From assembly GCF_004104075.1 (NCBI RefSeq), contig NZ_QOVK01000016.1:37035-101034 (forward strand): 64,000 nucleotides of DNA. The letters run 5' to 3'. The notes under the pieces were generated by a model, which did not search any database, was not told the origin of the DNA, and saw only the letters and a program-made list of their open reading frames with translations. Shown piece by piece: positions 43,749 to 53,317 of the stretch. Made by a program: the position numbers and the translations under genes. Each line of letters opens with the position of its first letter. Within the stretch, counting starts at the first letter, position 1. The stretch comes from Leeuwenhoekiella polynyae. GTDB lineage: Bacteria; Bacteroidota; Bacteroidia; Flavobacteriales; Flavobacteriaceae.

Positions 43749-45236
43749 ATGAAGAAATTTTTTTGCTACTTGTTTTTAGGGCTATCTTTTACAAGTTTTG
43801 CTCAATCTGAATCTAGTCTGTCTGTTGTTGAAACAACTCCGTTTAGAGATAAGAGTCATAGTGATAAGGTTATAGCTATTAAAACTACTAAGGAAGATAT
43901 AACAGGGCTTGTTCGTCAGGGTAAAAGAGATCTTTCTTTTGATATATATGATGCGCAACATCAAAATGTTTTTTCAGAAGTTGTCAAAATTCATAAAAAG
44001 GAAAAATACATTGGTGACGTATTTTATGAGAATGAATTAAAAATAATCACTGTTCTAAAAGTTAATCGAAATGATCGGGAAGTCTATTGTCATAACTTCA
44101 ATTTAAAAACAAAAACGCTAGATAAACAGTTGTTGTTTAAGAGCAGTGTAGATAGAAAGCAAGAGCTATTCTATGTTAGTAATAAGAGGCAAACTAGTGT
44201 GGCAATCTCACCTAACGGTAAATACATAGCTATTGCTACAGACGATTATAACAAAAACACAAACTCCTACACCATACGTCAGTTTGATACTGAAACTTTA
44301 GCGTTGAATTTTAAAAGATCATATCAAAATGATAACGATCGTTATTTTGAGCCAAATGATATTTTTGTAGATAATGAAGCAGCGGTTTATGTTGTGGGTA
44401 AATTTTTTAAAGAAGGGCGTGCTCAAAAAAGAAAAAAAGAGGCAAATTATGAGTTTATCCTGAATAAAATAACCTCTCAAGAAAGTCAAAAGTTAGTTAT
44501 AGCTCTAGAGGATGAATTTGTGCAGTCGCTAAATATTTCTAATAAAGAGGATCAATTGTTTTTAATTGGTTTTTATTCAGAACGTAGAGCACGACGTATA
44601 AAAGGTAGCTGTAATTTTACAATAAATAAATCTAGTTTTGATTTAGTTTCTAAAAGTAAAGATCCGCTACCAGTAGTTGTATATGAGGATTTATTTGGGG
44701 ACGATAAGGGAAAAGATAAAAGTGAGAAAGAGCTTTCTAATTTTACTATAGATCACTTCTTAAACGATGCTAACGGAAATATATATATTCTAGCCGAGGA
44801 ATTTTATATAAGTTCAAACTACGTATCGACTGGTATGGCAGGAGGTATGATGGTAACTACACCGCATTATGATAATATTATTATTCTTAAATACGACAGT
44901 GATGGTAAGTTGCTATGGGGAAGAAGTATTTTTAAACGTTCCACAATTCCATCATATAATGCTTTTGTGAAAGATGATAAGCTCCATGTATTATTGAATT
45001 CTGGCAAAAATCTTTCAGAAAAAGATGACGGGCGTACCAAAGCCTCAAAGGGTTGGTTTGAATCATCATCTTTATATGATTTTGAATATGATACTGAAGG
45101 AAATGTATCTTATAATAAAATTCAGGATAACAAGGGGTCAACTAAATATTACCCACATAACGGAACTTATGAAAATAATACCTTTTTGATGATGGGTGGT
45201 GCCCTTAATCAACGTCAGTTTATGATCTTGAAATAA
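43749..45236 (+). CDS. secreted protein of unknown function
   Basis: A 495-residue protein with a signal peptide ending TSFAQ. I do not recognise a family. The body is rich in short beta-strand segments spaced like propeller blades (TSVAISPNGKYIAIATDDY, IFVDNEAAVYVVGKFF, NIIILKYDSDGKLLWGRSIF), so a beta-propeller-like fold is plausible. It has many lysines and few cysteines (two). It is a single gene with a terminator on each side and is AT-rich relative to era. TAGTATTG at 43709-43716 is a one-mismatch -7 candidate. Confidence 0.8.
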   Translation: MKKFFCYLFLGLSFTSFAQSESSLSVVETTPFRDKSHSDKVIAIKTTKEDITGLVRQGKRDLSFDIYDAQHQNVFSEVVKIHKKEKYIGDVFYENELKIITVLKVNRNDREVYCHNFNLKTKTLDKQLLFKSSVDRKQELFYVSNKRQTSVAISPNGKYIAIATDDYNKNTNSYTIRQFDTETLALNFKRSYQNDNDRYFEPNDIFVDNEAAVYVVGKFFKEGRAQKRKKEANYEFILNKITSQESQKLVIALEDEFVQSLNISNKEDQLFLIGFYSERRARRIKGSCNFTINKSSFDLVSKSKDPLPVVVYEDLFGDDKGKDKSEKELSNFTIDHFLNDANGNIYILAEEFYISSNYVSTGMAGGMMVTTPHYDNIIILKYDSDGKLLWGRSIFKRSTIPSYNAFVKDDKLHVLLNSGKNLSEKDDGRTKASKGWFESSSLYDFEYDTEGNVSYNKIQDNKGSTKYYPHNGTYENNTFLMMGGALNQRQFMILK

Positions 45237-45250
45237 GTAACTATTTATAA

Positions 45251-45283
45251 TTAATAAAGCCCCGCAATGCGGGGCTTTATTAA
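45251..45283. terminator. bidirectional terminator between convergent genes
   Basis: TTAATAAAGCCCCGC-aat-GCGGGGCTTTATTAA, a perfect 15-bp stem with a 3-base loop and AT-rich flanks, serves the unknown secreted gene on the left and the arsenosugar operon on the right. Confidence 0.92.
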
Positions 45284-45288
45284 TTTTC

Positions 45289-45314
45289 GCCTCCGGCTGC
45301 TAGGCGGAGCCGGT
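45289..45314. repeat. GC-rich fold-back touching the arsM stop
   Basis: CCGGCT...AGCCGG with CGCCTCCG/CGGAG-type extensions forms a compact GC-rich inverted repeat that runs up to the arsM stop codon. It resembles the other GC-rich intergenic palindromes in this window. Confidence 0.45.
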
Positions 45315-46282
45315 TAGCAACAGCCACCGCCATCGTAGTGAAACGTGCTCTCACTGATAAAAATATCATCACGACCTAAAGCAGCTAGCGCCCCTGCAGT
45401 TTTATCACAAACCGCAAGCGGTTGGTTTTTGACCAGAACGTGCCCTTTATTATCATCAAAATGATTTTCAGAACCGTAATAAATCGCGGCTTTACCGGTG
45501 AAAATACATGGCCCATCTTCCGGCATCGGGTCTTTTATGGCAGCTACCTCAATAGATTCAATATAGATGAGTTCATCTGTTGGGTAGTGTTTGGGATCGA
45601 GAATACGGTAGGGTTTGCGGGCACGTATTTCAATCGTTCCAAAACCAGCATCGGTTAATGCTTTTACATATTCTTTTATGGGTAAGCTTCCGCTGAGACA
45701 CAGCGCACGCAAGCGCTCATCGTTACGCAAAGTTTCGTTCATTTCCTGCTCACATGTAGGGTCACTCATAACCAACCTTCCGTGAGGTTTTAAAACACGG
45801 TACATTTCATCAATAGCTTTCTTGAGTTCTTCGGTCTTAAAAATATTGAACAGGCAATTTTGTGCAGCCACATCAATACTGTTATCCTCAACAGGAAGAC
45901 TCAAAGCATCTCCTTTTTTGAGGTCTACAAACTCACTCTTAAACCAGGGGTTTACCGCTTCGGCTTCAATAAAATTTTTACGCGAAGCTTCCAGCATTTC
46001 GTCAACGACATCCACACCGATGACACCGTTTTTTTGACGGGAGAAATAGGCGAACTGTAAAAGTTCCATTCCTCCGCCGGCACCTACATATAAAATACGC
46101 GGATTGTTAGTAAGATCCCGGGCATTAACAGTGCTTCCACAACCGTAATTCATCTCCTGCATAATTTTTGGGATTTTTAAACCCGGTAATTCCCAGATCG
46201 GGTTGGTGGTGCAGCATAAACCCACATCTGGAGTTAAAGCGGCATCGCGATACACATTTTTGGTAGTCTCTAAATAGCTCAT
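45314..46282 (-). CDS. arsM: arsenosugar-type arsenite S-adenosylmethionine methyltransferase ArsM
   Basis: Methylates arsenite with SAM, giving mono- and dimethylarsenicals. The ATG at 46282 is chosen because SYLETTKNVYRDAALTPDVG is the typical start of this subgroup; a longer frame from 46315 adds 11 unlikely residues. A cysteine pair comes early (VGLCCTTNP). SAM motif I is LYVGAGGGMELLQF, motif II is GVDVVDEMLEAS, and cysteines lie in AQNCLFNIF and DPTCEQEM. The chain ends GGGCC, a second cysteine pair. This subgroup is tied to arsenosugar loci rather than to arsR/arsC detoxification operons. It is the last gene of the leftward arsenosugar run. Confidence 0.9.
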   Translation of the reverse strand: MSYLETTKNVYRDAALTPDVGLCCTTNPIWELPGLKIPKIMQEMNYGCGSTVNARDLTNNPRILYVGAGGGMELLQFAYFSRQKNGVIGVDVVDEMLEASRKNFIEAEAVNPWFKSEFVDLKKGDALSLPVEDNSIDVAAQNCLFNIFKTEELKKAIDEMYRVLKPHGRLVMSDPTCEQEMNETLRNDERLRALCLSGSLPIKEYVKALTDAGFGTIEIRARKPYRILDPKHYPTDELIYIESIEVAAIKDPMPEDGPCIFTGKAAIYYGSENHFDDNKGHVLVKNQPLAVCDKTAGALAALGRDDIFISESTFHYDGGGCC

Positions 46283-46331
46283 AAATACATGTTTTATGGA
46301 AACGGCCGAAACCATCCCGGGTTAAAAATTT

Positions 46332-47213
46332 TTATAATTGAATACCGAAGCCCTGCAGTCCGCTCTCGTAAGGCGGCAAAATCTCGGTATTATCCCATAT
46401 TCCTGTGATTAGCGTACGGGCATATTCTTGTGGTAAAAAGTCGATTTGCATCCTGGCATTTGCCAGTTTGTAATTGTACTCCATCTGATGATGTTTAAAA
46501 TGGAAGGTTTCCATCGAGTCATCAAGAACCGCGTACCAAACTTGAGGCGAACCGTCATTTGCCGGCATCCCGATCACGCCGGGATTGAGCCATATTTTTT
46601 CTTCCTTTTCCTGATGAAAGGGCAATCCGCAATGGCCGGCAATAACTACATCAGCATTTGTTGCATCAAAGTTGGTTTGTTTGATGTGCCACTCGGTTGA
46701 CTTATATATAAATTCGGAAACGTTGAAATAGTCACCGTGAACTACTGTAATGTCTTTTCCCGCAAAGCGGAAGTCAATATGATTGGGTAACGTGGCTATA
46801 AAATCAAGTGAACTTTTGCTCAGTTTGCTCTGTGCATACGGAAACCACAGCTGCGAAAAGCCATCGCATCGCGATCCTTTTCTAAAGTCACAGCCACAAT
46901 CTTCAGCCCCGTCCCGTAACTGGATTTCCACATTCCCCAAAATGCTTTTTGCACCCCAGATCTTAAAGAGCTGAACCGCTTCTTCAGGCTGCGCACAATA
47001 GCCTACAATATCACCCGTACAGATGCAATTTTCGGGCGGAATGCGTTGTTCTTCGGCTATACGCTTGAGTTGTTCTAATGCCTGAAGATTGCTATACACG
47101 CCACCAAACAACAACACTTTTCCGCTTAGCGAACCCAGATTTACGCGATTTTCGCCATTTGAATGCTTTGAAGCCTGGCTTGTCTCAAGGTTATTTACCA
47201 CAGTTTTATCCAT
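46332..47213 (-). CDS. divergent metallophosphoesterase of the arsenosugar locus
   Basis: A calcineurin-like metallophosphoesterase fold of about 293 residues; the ATG at 47213 removes most of the overlap with the symporter gene. The usual GDxHGN motif reads LFGGVYSNLQAL (both metal ligands changed, at residues 38 and 40). GDxxGY is kept as CTGDIVGYC, GNH(D/E) reads LGNVE, VVHGD is kept, and GHxH reads GHCG. Several metal ligands are therefore altered, which suggests a different metal site or substrate. Its place between ArsM and the symporter points to removing phosphate from an arsenosugar intermediate, or to a non-catalytic role; both are inference. Confidence 0.82.
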   Translation of the reverse strand: MDKTVVNNLETSQASKHSNGENRVNLGSLSGKVLLFGGVYSNLQALEQLKRIAEEQRIPPENCICTGDIVGYCAQPEEAVQLFKIWGAKSILGNVEIQLRDGAEDCGCDFRKGSRCDGFSQLWFPYAQSKLSKSSLDFIATLPNHIDFRFAGKDITVVHGDYFNVSEFIYKSTEWHIKQTNFDATNADVVIAGHCGLPFHQEKEEKIWLNPGVIGMPANDGSPQVWYAVLDDSMETFHFKHHQMEYNYKLANARMQIDFLPQEYARTLITGIWDNTEILPPYESGLQGFGIQL

Positions 47214-48532
47214 GCCGGAATCATATATAAAATTAAACACGAAAATATGCCCCAAATATTCACCCAAAGCAGGTCTGCATACGGGCCGCTGGTTAAAATC
47301 CAGGAACTTGGGATGAGGTCAAAAATCAATAAAAAACCAAAAGCGATTCCGCAGAAAATGCTCAGGTAAAAACTGATTTTAGGTGCCGGTAATTTCCAGA
47401 AAAAGAAAATAGGCGTAAGGCCGATAACCATTGTTCCGGAGATGGTGGTTGCTGATAAAATTTCAGCATCCAGAAAAATAGGTACGGTTCCTAAGACGAC
47501 CAGAACACACATTGCAATTCTACCAACTGAAATGCTTTCGCCCAGTTTTAAATCAATAGCAGCCAACTTAGAAAACGATGAAAACGTAGAATCTAAAGTT
47601 GATGCCGCTGAAGTGATCATAATAAAATTAATGATGAGTAAAATCACGGTTCCAAAGGCTTTACCCACTTCTACAGCCGCCTGTCCTTGCATTCCCATAG
47701 TTTTAGCATAAACGCCAATCACACTAAATAAAATGATACAAGCCCCACCGAGAACAGTGGCTAGAAGAAAGCTGCTTAAGGTGACTTTTGGGGAACTTAA
47801 AAATGCCCGATCTGTCAAAACCGGGTCATGAAAAGGATAGCTAAAGGATTGCAAAAGTGCTGCAAAAAGCAGGTTTAAGCCCATATCAAAACTCCAAATC
47901 CCACTGTTTACCGTTTGCTCAACTGTGAAATTTGTAGTCGAATAAATACTCGCTAAAACCACAAATAGCAAAATCCCGAATAACCCCATCTGAATTACAT
48001 CGGTAAAGATCGAACTGCCGAGTCCGCCTTTTAAAGAGTAGGCCAGGGTAAGTAACGTAAACACGATTATGGAAGCATAATAGGGGGTGCTGCCCAGATC
48101 CCCAAAATAACTACCGATTACCATTGTGTTACTCCAAACCTCGTTAAAGAGTCGTATTGCGATTAAAACGGAGAAGATGCGCATCGCGTTTTTACCAAAT
48201 CGTGAGGTAAAAAACTCATGTAAACTTTCATAACCACCCCGCGTGCGAATGTTATAAATCAAGATCCCGGCGATTGCAAAAGACAGGTAATAGCCTGCAT
48301 AAGCAACCCCACCTACGATACCAAATTCTAATCCTAAATTTGCAGCATTGGTGATGCTTTTTGCAAAAATCCAGGAGATAATGAGACTACCCGTAAGCAT
48401 AAACACATTGGGTGCTTTTTTACGGTGTGTAGCTTTGAAGAAGTCACTTTTAGTTTTGGCCAATGGCGAAATAACAAACAGTATCAAACTTGATACGCTT
48501 ATTAAACCCCATTGCCAGATTGCTATATTCAA
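47195..48532 (-). CDS. sodium:solute symporter family protein
   Basis: An inner membrane transporter of the SSS family, 445 residues and about 12-13 membrane segments. The block AYSLKGGLGSSIFTDVIQMGL is the family signature around the sodium site, with TSAASTLDSTFSSFSKLAA corresponding to the conserved SSS segment in the later helices. Its substrate cannot be told from sequence. It overlaps the metallophosphoesterase by 19 bases and follows the SusD gene by 25, so it is firmly part of the arsenosugar operon and could carry the compound that the SusC/SusD pair brings through the outer membrane. Confidence 0.88.
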   Translation of the reverse strand: MNIAIWQWGLISVSSLILFVISPLAKTKSDFFKATHRKKAPNVFMLTGSLIISWIFAKSITNAANLGLEFGIVGGVAYAGYYLSFAIAGILIYNIRTRGGYESLHEFFTSRFGKNAMRIFSVLIAIRLFNEVWSNTMVIGSYFGDLGSTPYYASIIVFTLLTLAYSLKGGLGSSIFTDVIQMGLFGILLFVVLASIYSTTNFTVEQTVNSGIWSFDMGLNLLFAALLQSFSYPFHDPVLTDRAFLSSPKVTLSSFLLATVLGGACIILFSVIGVYAKTMGMQGQAAVEVGKAFGTVILLIINFIMITSAASTLDSTFSSFSKLAAIDLKLGESISVGRIAMCVLVVLGTVPIFLDAEILSATTISGTMVIGLTPIFFFWKLPAPKISFYLSIFCGIAFGFLLIFDLIPSSWILTSGPYADLLWVNIWGIFSCLILYMIPAWIKLW

Positions 48533-48557
48533 TGTTAGTTGTTTATAAATTCAAAAA

Positions 48558-50000
48558 TTAATTATCCCACCATACCGGTGCATTCAGACTGTTATCATTT
48601 GTCGCTGCTGCCGCAGCTTGATAGTTGTCTGCATTCAGCGCTTGTTCTTCTGCAGGATAAGGCATACGTAAAGGGATAAGGCCATCATTTAAACTCGCAG
48701 CAACCGGTTTAAATTCCGGGAATCCCGTGCGACGCCATTCTACCCAACCTTCATAGCCGTTGATGATATTGGCAATCCATTTTTGGGTAATGATTTGTTG
48801 CAGTGGCGTGGTGCCTGCTGCGTTATATGCTGCAGTACCGGTCAAATAATCAGCCGGTAATTCGGTGAGCCAATACTCAAAAGCCAGTTGAACACCTGTA
48901 TTGTATAAGGTTTCTGCGTCTGCTGAGATATATCCTTTTGCTGCTGCTTCTGCAAGAATAAATTGTGTTTCCCAGGCCGTCATAAAATTAGCGTCTAGTT
49001 GAGATGTGTTTTCTCTAAAAAGCGTTCCCGCAAGGGAATAGTTTGCGGGTTCAATAGAAGTTTGCGAGGCGTTTATCCCGTTGATCAATCCGTTAAATGC
49101 TCCTGAAGTAGAGTTTGCAAATGGCCTGAAGAAAACAGCGATACGCGGGTCATCAAGATCGGTTAAGATTTCTTCCATGGTTTCAGAAAGTACAAAGTTG
49201 TTGAAATCTCCTGCCCGCAATTGCGCAAAGCGGAAACTATTAGGAGCCGAATTTGTAAAATCAAAAACCGCATTGTCTGAATTGTTACTGATGTAATTTC
49301 CGGCAGCAAAAATGGAAGCGATTTCACCTGCCACATCTTCCCGACTTGAAATGCGCATCAAAGCTTTCAGCTTTAACGAATTTGCAAACTGAACCCAATT
49401 GGCTAAGTCTCCGTTAAAAAGCAAATCTCCTTCTAAAGCTACGGCACCGTCGTATGCGTTGAGTGCAGCAATACCTTGATCCAGATTATCCAGAATTCCG
49501 CCTTCGGCGAGATAGATATCTTCTTGCGCGTCATAAGCTGCGGTAACTGTTCCGTTAATACCATCAAAAGCTTCAAAATAGGGGACATCGCCAAAAAGAT
49601 CCGTCAGGCCTTGTGCCATGTAGGCTTTTAAAATCAATGCGGGGCCTTCATAAACTTTAAAGGTCTCGCTGCTTTGAGCCTGTTGCAGCAGCAGTTCATT
49701 ATTCCGAAGATTGGTGTAAAAAATGGGCCAGGGATTTCCGCCCAATTGTGGGGATTTTAGCGCGTGACGATCAAATAAATTAAAATCTAATGCGGTGCGG
49801 TGCTGGGATAACAAATCGCCGGCGGCAAAACCTTCATAACTCATTTGCTCCCCAAAATCATAGATCACCTGCCGAAGCAACAATCCCGGCTGTACGCTTA
49901 CCGGCGCATTGGGATTGGTATTTAATTCTTCAAAATCTGCTGTACATCCGGTAAAAATAACCAGCGTTACCATCAGTATTTTATATAGTGTGTTTTTCAT
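48558..50000 (-). CDS. SusD/RagB-like outer membrane lipoprotein
   Basis: A surface lipoprotein of 480 residues with lipobox IFTGC (cysteine 19) followed by the SusD-like-2 opening TADFEELNTNPNAPVSVQPG. The helical TPR-like body and the ending NAPVWWDN are normal for the family. It captures substrate for the TonB-dependent channel encoded directly upstream. Members of the SusD-like-2 group often serve substrates other than polysaccharides. It is placed within the arsenosugar gene run. Confidence 0.9.
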   Translation of the reverse strand: MKNTLYKILMVTLVIFTGCTADFEELNTNPNAPVSVQPGLLLRQVIYDFGEQMSYEGFAAGDLLSQHRTALDFNLFDRHALKSPQLGGNPWPIFYTNLRNNELLLQQAQSSETFKVYEGPALILKAYMAQGLTDLFGDVPYFEAFDGINGTVTAAYDAQEDIYLAEGGILDNLDQGIAALNAYDGAVALEGDLLFNGDLANWVQFANSLKLKALMRISSREDVAGEIASIFAAGNYISNNSDNAVFDFTNSAPNSFRFAQLRAGDFNNFVLSETMEEILTDLDDPRIAVFFRPFANSTSGAFNGLINGINASQTSIEPANYSLAGTLFRENTSQLDANFMTAWETQFILAEAAAKGYISADAETLYNTGVQLAFEYWLTELPADYLTGTAAYNAAGTTPLQQIITQKWIANIINGYEGWVEWRRTGFPEFKPVAASLNDGLIPLRMPYPAEEQALNADNYQAAAAATNDNSLNAPVWWDN

Positions 50001-50031
50001 CTTTTTAAACGTTTAGATAGTCTTTAAGGCT

Positions 50032-53000
50032 TTAGAAATTAAAGCCCGCTTTTAAACCAATGCTACGCGTAGTCGCATAACTCATATCTTCAACACCGCT
50101 AACAAAACCGGTTCCCTGAACCGCGAGTTGCTCAGGATCAAAATGTGGAATCTCGGAGAACGCAAACAGATTGCGACCCACAAGTGCCAGATCGATGTCC
50201 ATACCGTTAGATAAGCCTAAAAAGCCATCTTTTAGATTGAAGGTGTAGCCCACAGAAAATTGGCGCAGCTTCAAAAAGGAAGCGTCATAAATATTATTTT
50301 CTTCGTGGTTGCGATCGTAAAACTGACGGTAATAGGTTTCTGCTGAAACTGCCGTAGTATTGGGTTCGTATTGCGGATTTGCAGCAGTGCCTATATTTAC
50401 AACTCCTTGTGGAATTATACCTGCTGCAGGGCGATTAGCGGTTTCTGCAAGCTGGCCGCCAACGGTTCCTAATGCACGGGTACGCGAAACGAGTTCGCCA
50501 CCTTGTCTCCAGTCGAATAAGAAACTCAAATTCCAGTTTTTATAATTAAAACTGTTGTTCCAACCCAACATAAAATCGGGGGTGTAATTCCCTATTTTCT
50601 TTAGATTATTATCTGCGATATAGCTCCCGTCTGCGGTTAAAATAAATTGACCGTCTTCGGTTTTTTGATACCCGGTTCCGTAGATATCCCCAATTTTCCC
50701 GCCTTCTTCAACCTGAAACCAAACCGTTTGATTGGCGCTATCATAGATTCGGCTGTAAGCCAGAGTCAGTCTTCCGTCAGACTGCGGTAAGCTTTCTACC
50801 CGTGAAGTGCTGGTGCTGAAATTAAAGGTGGTATTCCATTTAAAATTACCAGTCAAAACCGGTGTCATAGCTGCGATTAGCTCAACCCCCTGGGTACGAA
50901 CTTCACCGCCATTCACCACCTGCTGATTGTAACCTGAAGAAATCGCGATAGGCAAGGAGATGATCTGATCTTTAGTCAACGCATTGTAATAAGTTGCATC
51001 GAGGCGAATGCGGTCTTTTAAAAACCGAATATCTGCTCCTACTTCATAAGAAGTGGTTTGCTCCGGTTTTAAATTGGCATTCGGGATAAAATTTTGATTA
51101 CTGAACGTAGGTTGTCCGTTATACGAAGTCTGAGAAATAAACGCGCCACTGGTTTGATAGGGCTGCGTGTCGTTACCCACCTGCGCCACACTTGCACGAA
51201 GTTGCGCATACGAGAACGCTTTCGGTAATTTGGTGACTTCAGAAAGGATAAAACTAGCAGAAGCCGAAGGATAAAAGAATGAAGTACCGTCAACCGAAAA
51301 TGGGGTTGCCAGAGCACTCGACCAGTCGTTACGTCCGGTTAGATCCAGAAATAGAAACCCGCGGTAGCCTAGTTTTGCAATTCCGTAGAACGAATTGATA
51401 CGTTTGTTTGATTCAAATTGAAACACATCAATAGGCGATGCGGCATTATTCAGATTGAAAATTCCCGGTTGCGCAAGATTGACGGTTTGCGATTGTTTTG
51501 TTGATGCTTTTTGATCCAGACGGTTTCCACCTAAAGAAACATCTAAAGAAATAGCACCAAAGATGTTTTTGTAATTGACTAGGAAATCGGTGTTGATCTC
51601 TCGATAAAACACATCGTGCTCGGCGTAGCCTCCATTTTTAAAACGGTTAGAACTGAAAGCCCGGCGTAACTTTCGGGTCTCGCTGGAATAATCCATCCCG
51701 GAGCGAAGTGATATGCTCAGGTTGTCTGTAATTTCTTGTTTGATCGACATATTCCCGAAAACACGATCCCGGTTAAACGAGTTGCGGTTTTCGTACATCG
51801 TAAAAAACGGATTGTCGAAATACGTGTAATTAAAAGAATAGTGCTGTACACCTTCAAGACCCGGTTGCCAGTATTGACGCAAACTGTTTATGTCTAGCGA
51901 GCGCGGTCCCCATGCCACTAGTGCATAATTCACATTTTCACTACCGTACCCATTAGAAGGGCGGTTGTCGCTCCCCGAATTTACATAGCTTATTGAGGCA
52001 TTAAATGTTGTTTTGTCGGTTGGCTTAAAGTTCAGTTTTGTAGCTAGAGTCTGCCGATCGAGATTGACACCTGGAATGATAGCTTCGCTACGCAGATCGG
52101 TAAATGAAATGCGGTAGTTTCCTTTGTCAAAACTACTGCCGATAGCCACATTGTTTATTGTGGTGACTCCGGTCTCGTAAAAATCCTTCAGATTATTGGG
52201 ATGTGAATTGAAGGCTGTAGGGGTGATGGTGTTCCCTGAATATAACGAAGTGTCACCACCGCGAACTACAGTTCCATCGGCTAAAGTTACTGGTGAATCA
52301 AACTGAGCGATTAAGGTACCTTGATCGAGACGTGGTCCCCAGGAATAGGAGATAAGGTCATTAATCCCTCCGCCTAAACCGTCAACAAATTCAAATTGCC
52401 CCGAATTTCCCTGACCGTATTGATTTTGAAATTCCGGGAGTTTAAAAGGTGTATCTATAAACAGGGAAGTATTGATGCTAATGCCCAGCCCTTTACGTTG
52501 ACTTCCGTTTTTGGTTTCAATAATAATAACCCCATTTGAGGCACGCGTACCGTATAGTGCAGCAGCACTGGGGCCTTTTAAAACACTTACCGAAGCGATA
52601 TCATCAGGATTCACTTCCATCGCGCCATTACCAAAATCGATCTCTTGAAAACCGGCTGCAGCTTCGTTACTTTCGTTAAAAACAGTGTTGTTATTAATGG
52701 GCGTTCCATCAACGATAAACAACGGATTGTTGTTAGAAAATGAAGCTTCTCCACGTATGGTGATTTTTGAAGAAGATCCTACTCCGGTCGCACCCTGAGA
52801 CACCGTTACACCGGCAAGCTTTCCGGCAAGATTATCCAGAAAGTTGGGAGCTTTTACTGCTGAAACTTCTTCGGCCTCTATGGTTTGTACCACATAGCCC
52901 AGCTCTTTGGTTTCGCGTTCGAGACCTAAAGCTGTGATGACGACTTCATCTAAATCTGTAGTCGATTCTTGTAGGCTGATATTAATGGTAGTTTGCCCGT

Positions 53001-53247
53001 TAATCGCGATAGTCTGGGTACTAAATCCTATTGCCGAAAAGCGCAGTTGAGATCCTGTTTCAGGCACTTCGATTTGATAGTTTCCGTTTTCATCGGTGAT
53101 TGTTGCAGCATCTGTGCCCACAGCAATAACGTTCACAAACGGAACGGTCGAGTCATCATTTGATGTGGTTACGGTACCGGTAATAGTAGTCTGGCCGTTT
53201 GCAAATGCATAAAGCAAGAGCATAAGCCCAAGATAAAGGTGTTTCAT
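50032..53247 (-). CDS. SusC/RagA-type TonB-dependent outer membrane channel
   Basis: A 1071-residue TonB-dependent receptor. A signal peptide ends ANGQ, followed by a carboxypeptidase-like regulatory domain (about 20-95, TTITGTVTTSNDDSTVPFVN), the plug with DNLAGKLAGVTVSQGATGVG and the SusC-type ASVSVLKGPSAAALYGTRAS, and the 22-strand barrel ending in SIGLKAGFNF. Paired with the SusD protein after 31 bases. The pair sits between the DUF2064 gene and the symporter, all in the same direction. Confidence 0.93.
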   Translation of the reverse strand: MKHLYLGLMLLLYAFANGQTTITGTVTTSNDDSTVPFVNVIAVGTDAATITDENGNYQIEVPETGSQLRFSAIGFSTQTIAINGQTTINISLQESTTDLDEVVITALGLERETKELGYVVQTIEAEEVSAVKAPNFLDNLAGKLAGVTVSQGATGVGSSSKITIRGEASFSNNNPLFIVDGTPINNNTVFNESNEAAAGFQEIDFGNGAMEVNPDDIASVSVLKGPSAAALYGTRASNGVIIIETKNGSQRKGLGISINTSLFIDTPFKLPEFQNQYGQGNSGQFEFVDGLGGGINDLISYSWGPRLDQGTLIAQFDSPVTLADGTVVRGGDTSLYSGNTITPTAFNSHPNNLKDFYETGVTTINNVAIGSSFDKGNYRISFTDLRSEAIIPGVNLDRQTLATKLNFKPTDKTTFNASISYVNSGSDNRPSNGYGSENVNYALVAWGPRSLDINSLRQYWQPGLEGVQHYSFNYTYFDNPFFTMYENRNSFNRDRVFGNMSIKQEITDNLSISLRSGMDYSSETRKLRRAFSSNRFKNGGYAEHDVFYREINTDFLVNYKNIFGAISLDVSLGGNRLDQKASTKQSQTVNLAQPGIFNLNNAASPIDVFQFESNKRINSFYGIAKLGYRGFLFLDLTGRNDWSSALATPFSVDGTSFFYPSASASFILSEVTKLPKAFSYAQLRASVAQVGNDTQPYQTSGAFISQTSYNGQPTFSNQNFIPNANLKPEQTTSYEVGADIRFLKDRIRLDATYYNALTKDQIISLPIAISSGYNQQVVNGGEVRTQGVELIAAMTPVLTGNFKWNTTFNFSTSTSRVESLPQSDGRLTLAYSRIYDSANQTVWFQVEEGGKIGDIYGTGYQKTEDGQFILTADGSYIADNNLKKIGNYTPDFMLGWNNSFNYKNWNLSFLFDWRQGGELVSRTRALGTVGGQLAETANRPAAGIIPQGVVNIGTAANPQYEPNTTAVSAETYYRQFYDRNHEENNIYDASFLKLRQFSVGYTFNLKDGFLGLSNGMDIDLALVGRNLFAFSEIPHFDPEQLAVQGTGFVSGVEDMSYATTRSIGLKAGFNF

Positions 53248-53317
53248 TTTTTTGTTTCTGATTAGTAAAAGAAAGCTGCCAGATGTACAGCGAGCAGCAC
53301 GACAACTAGATTTTGTC

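Noticed and set aside
46283..46315. Longer ArsM start at 46315
   Set aside because: The 11 extra residues do not match the family, whose members start at SYLETTKN; the ATG at 46282 fits.
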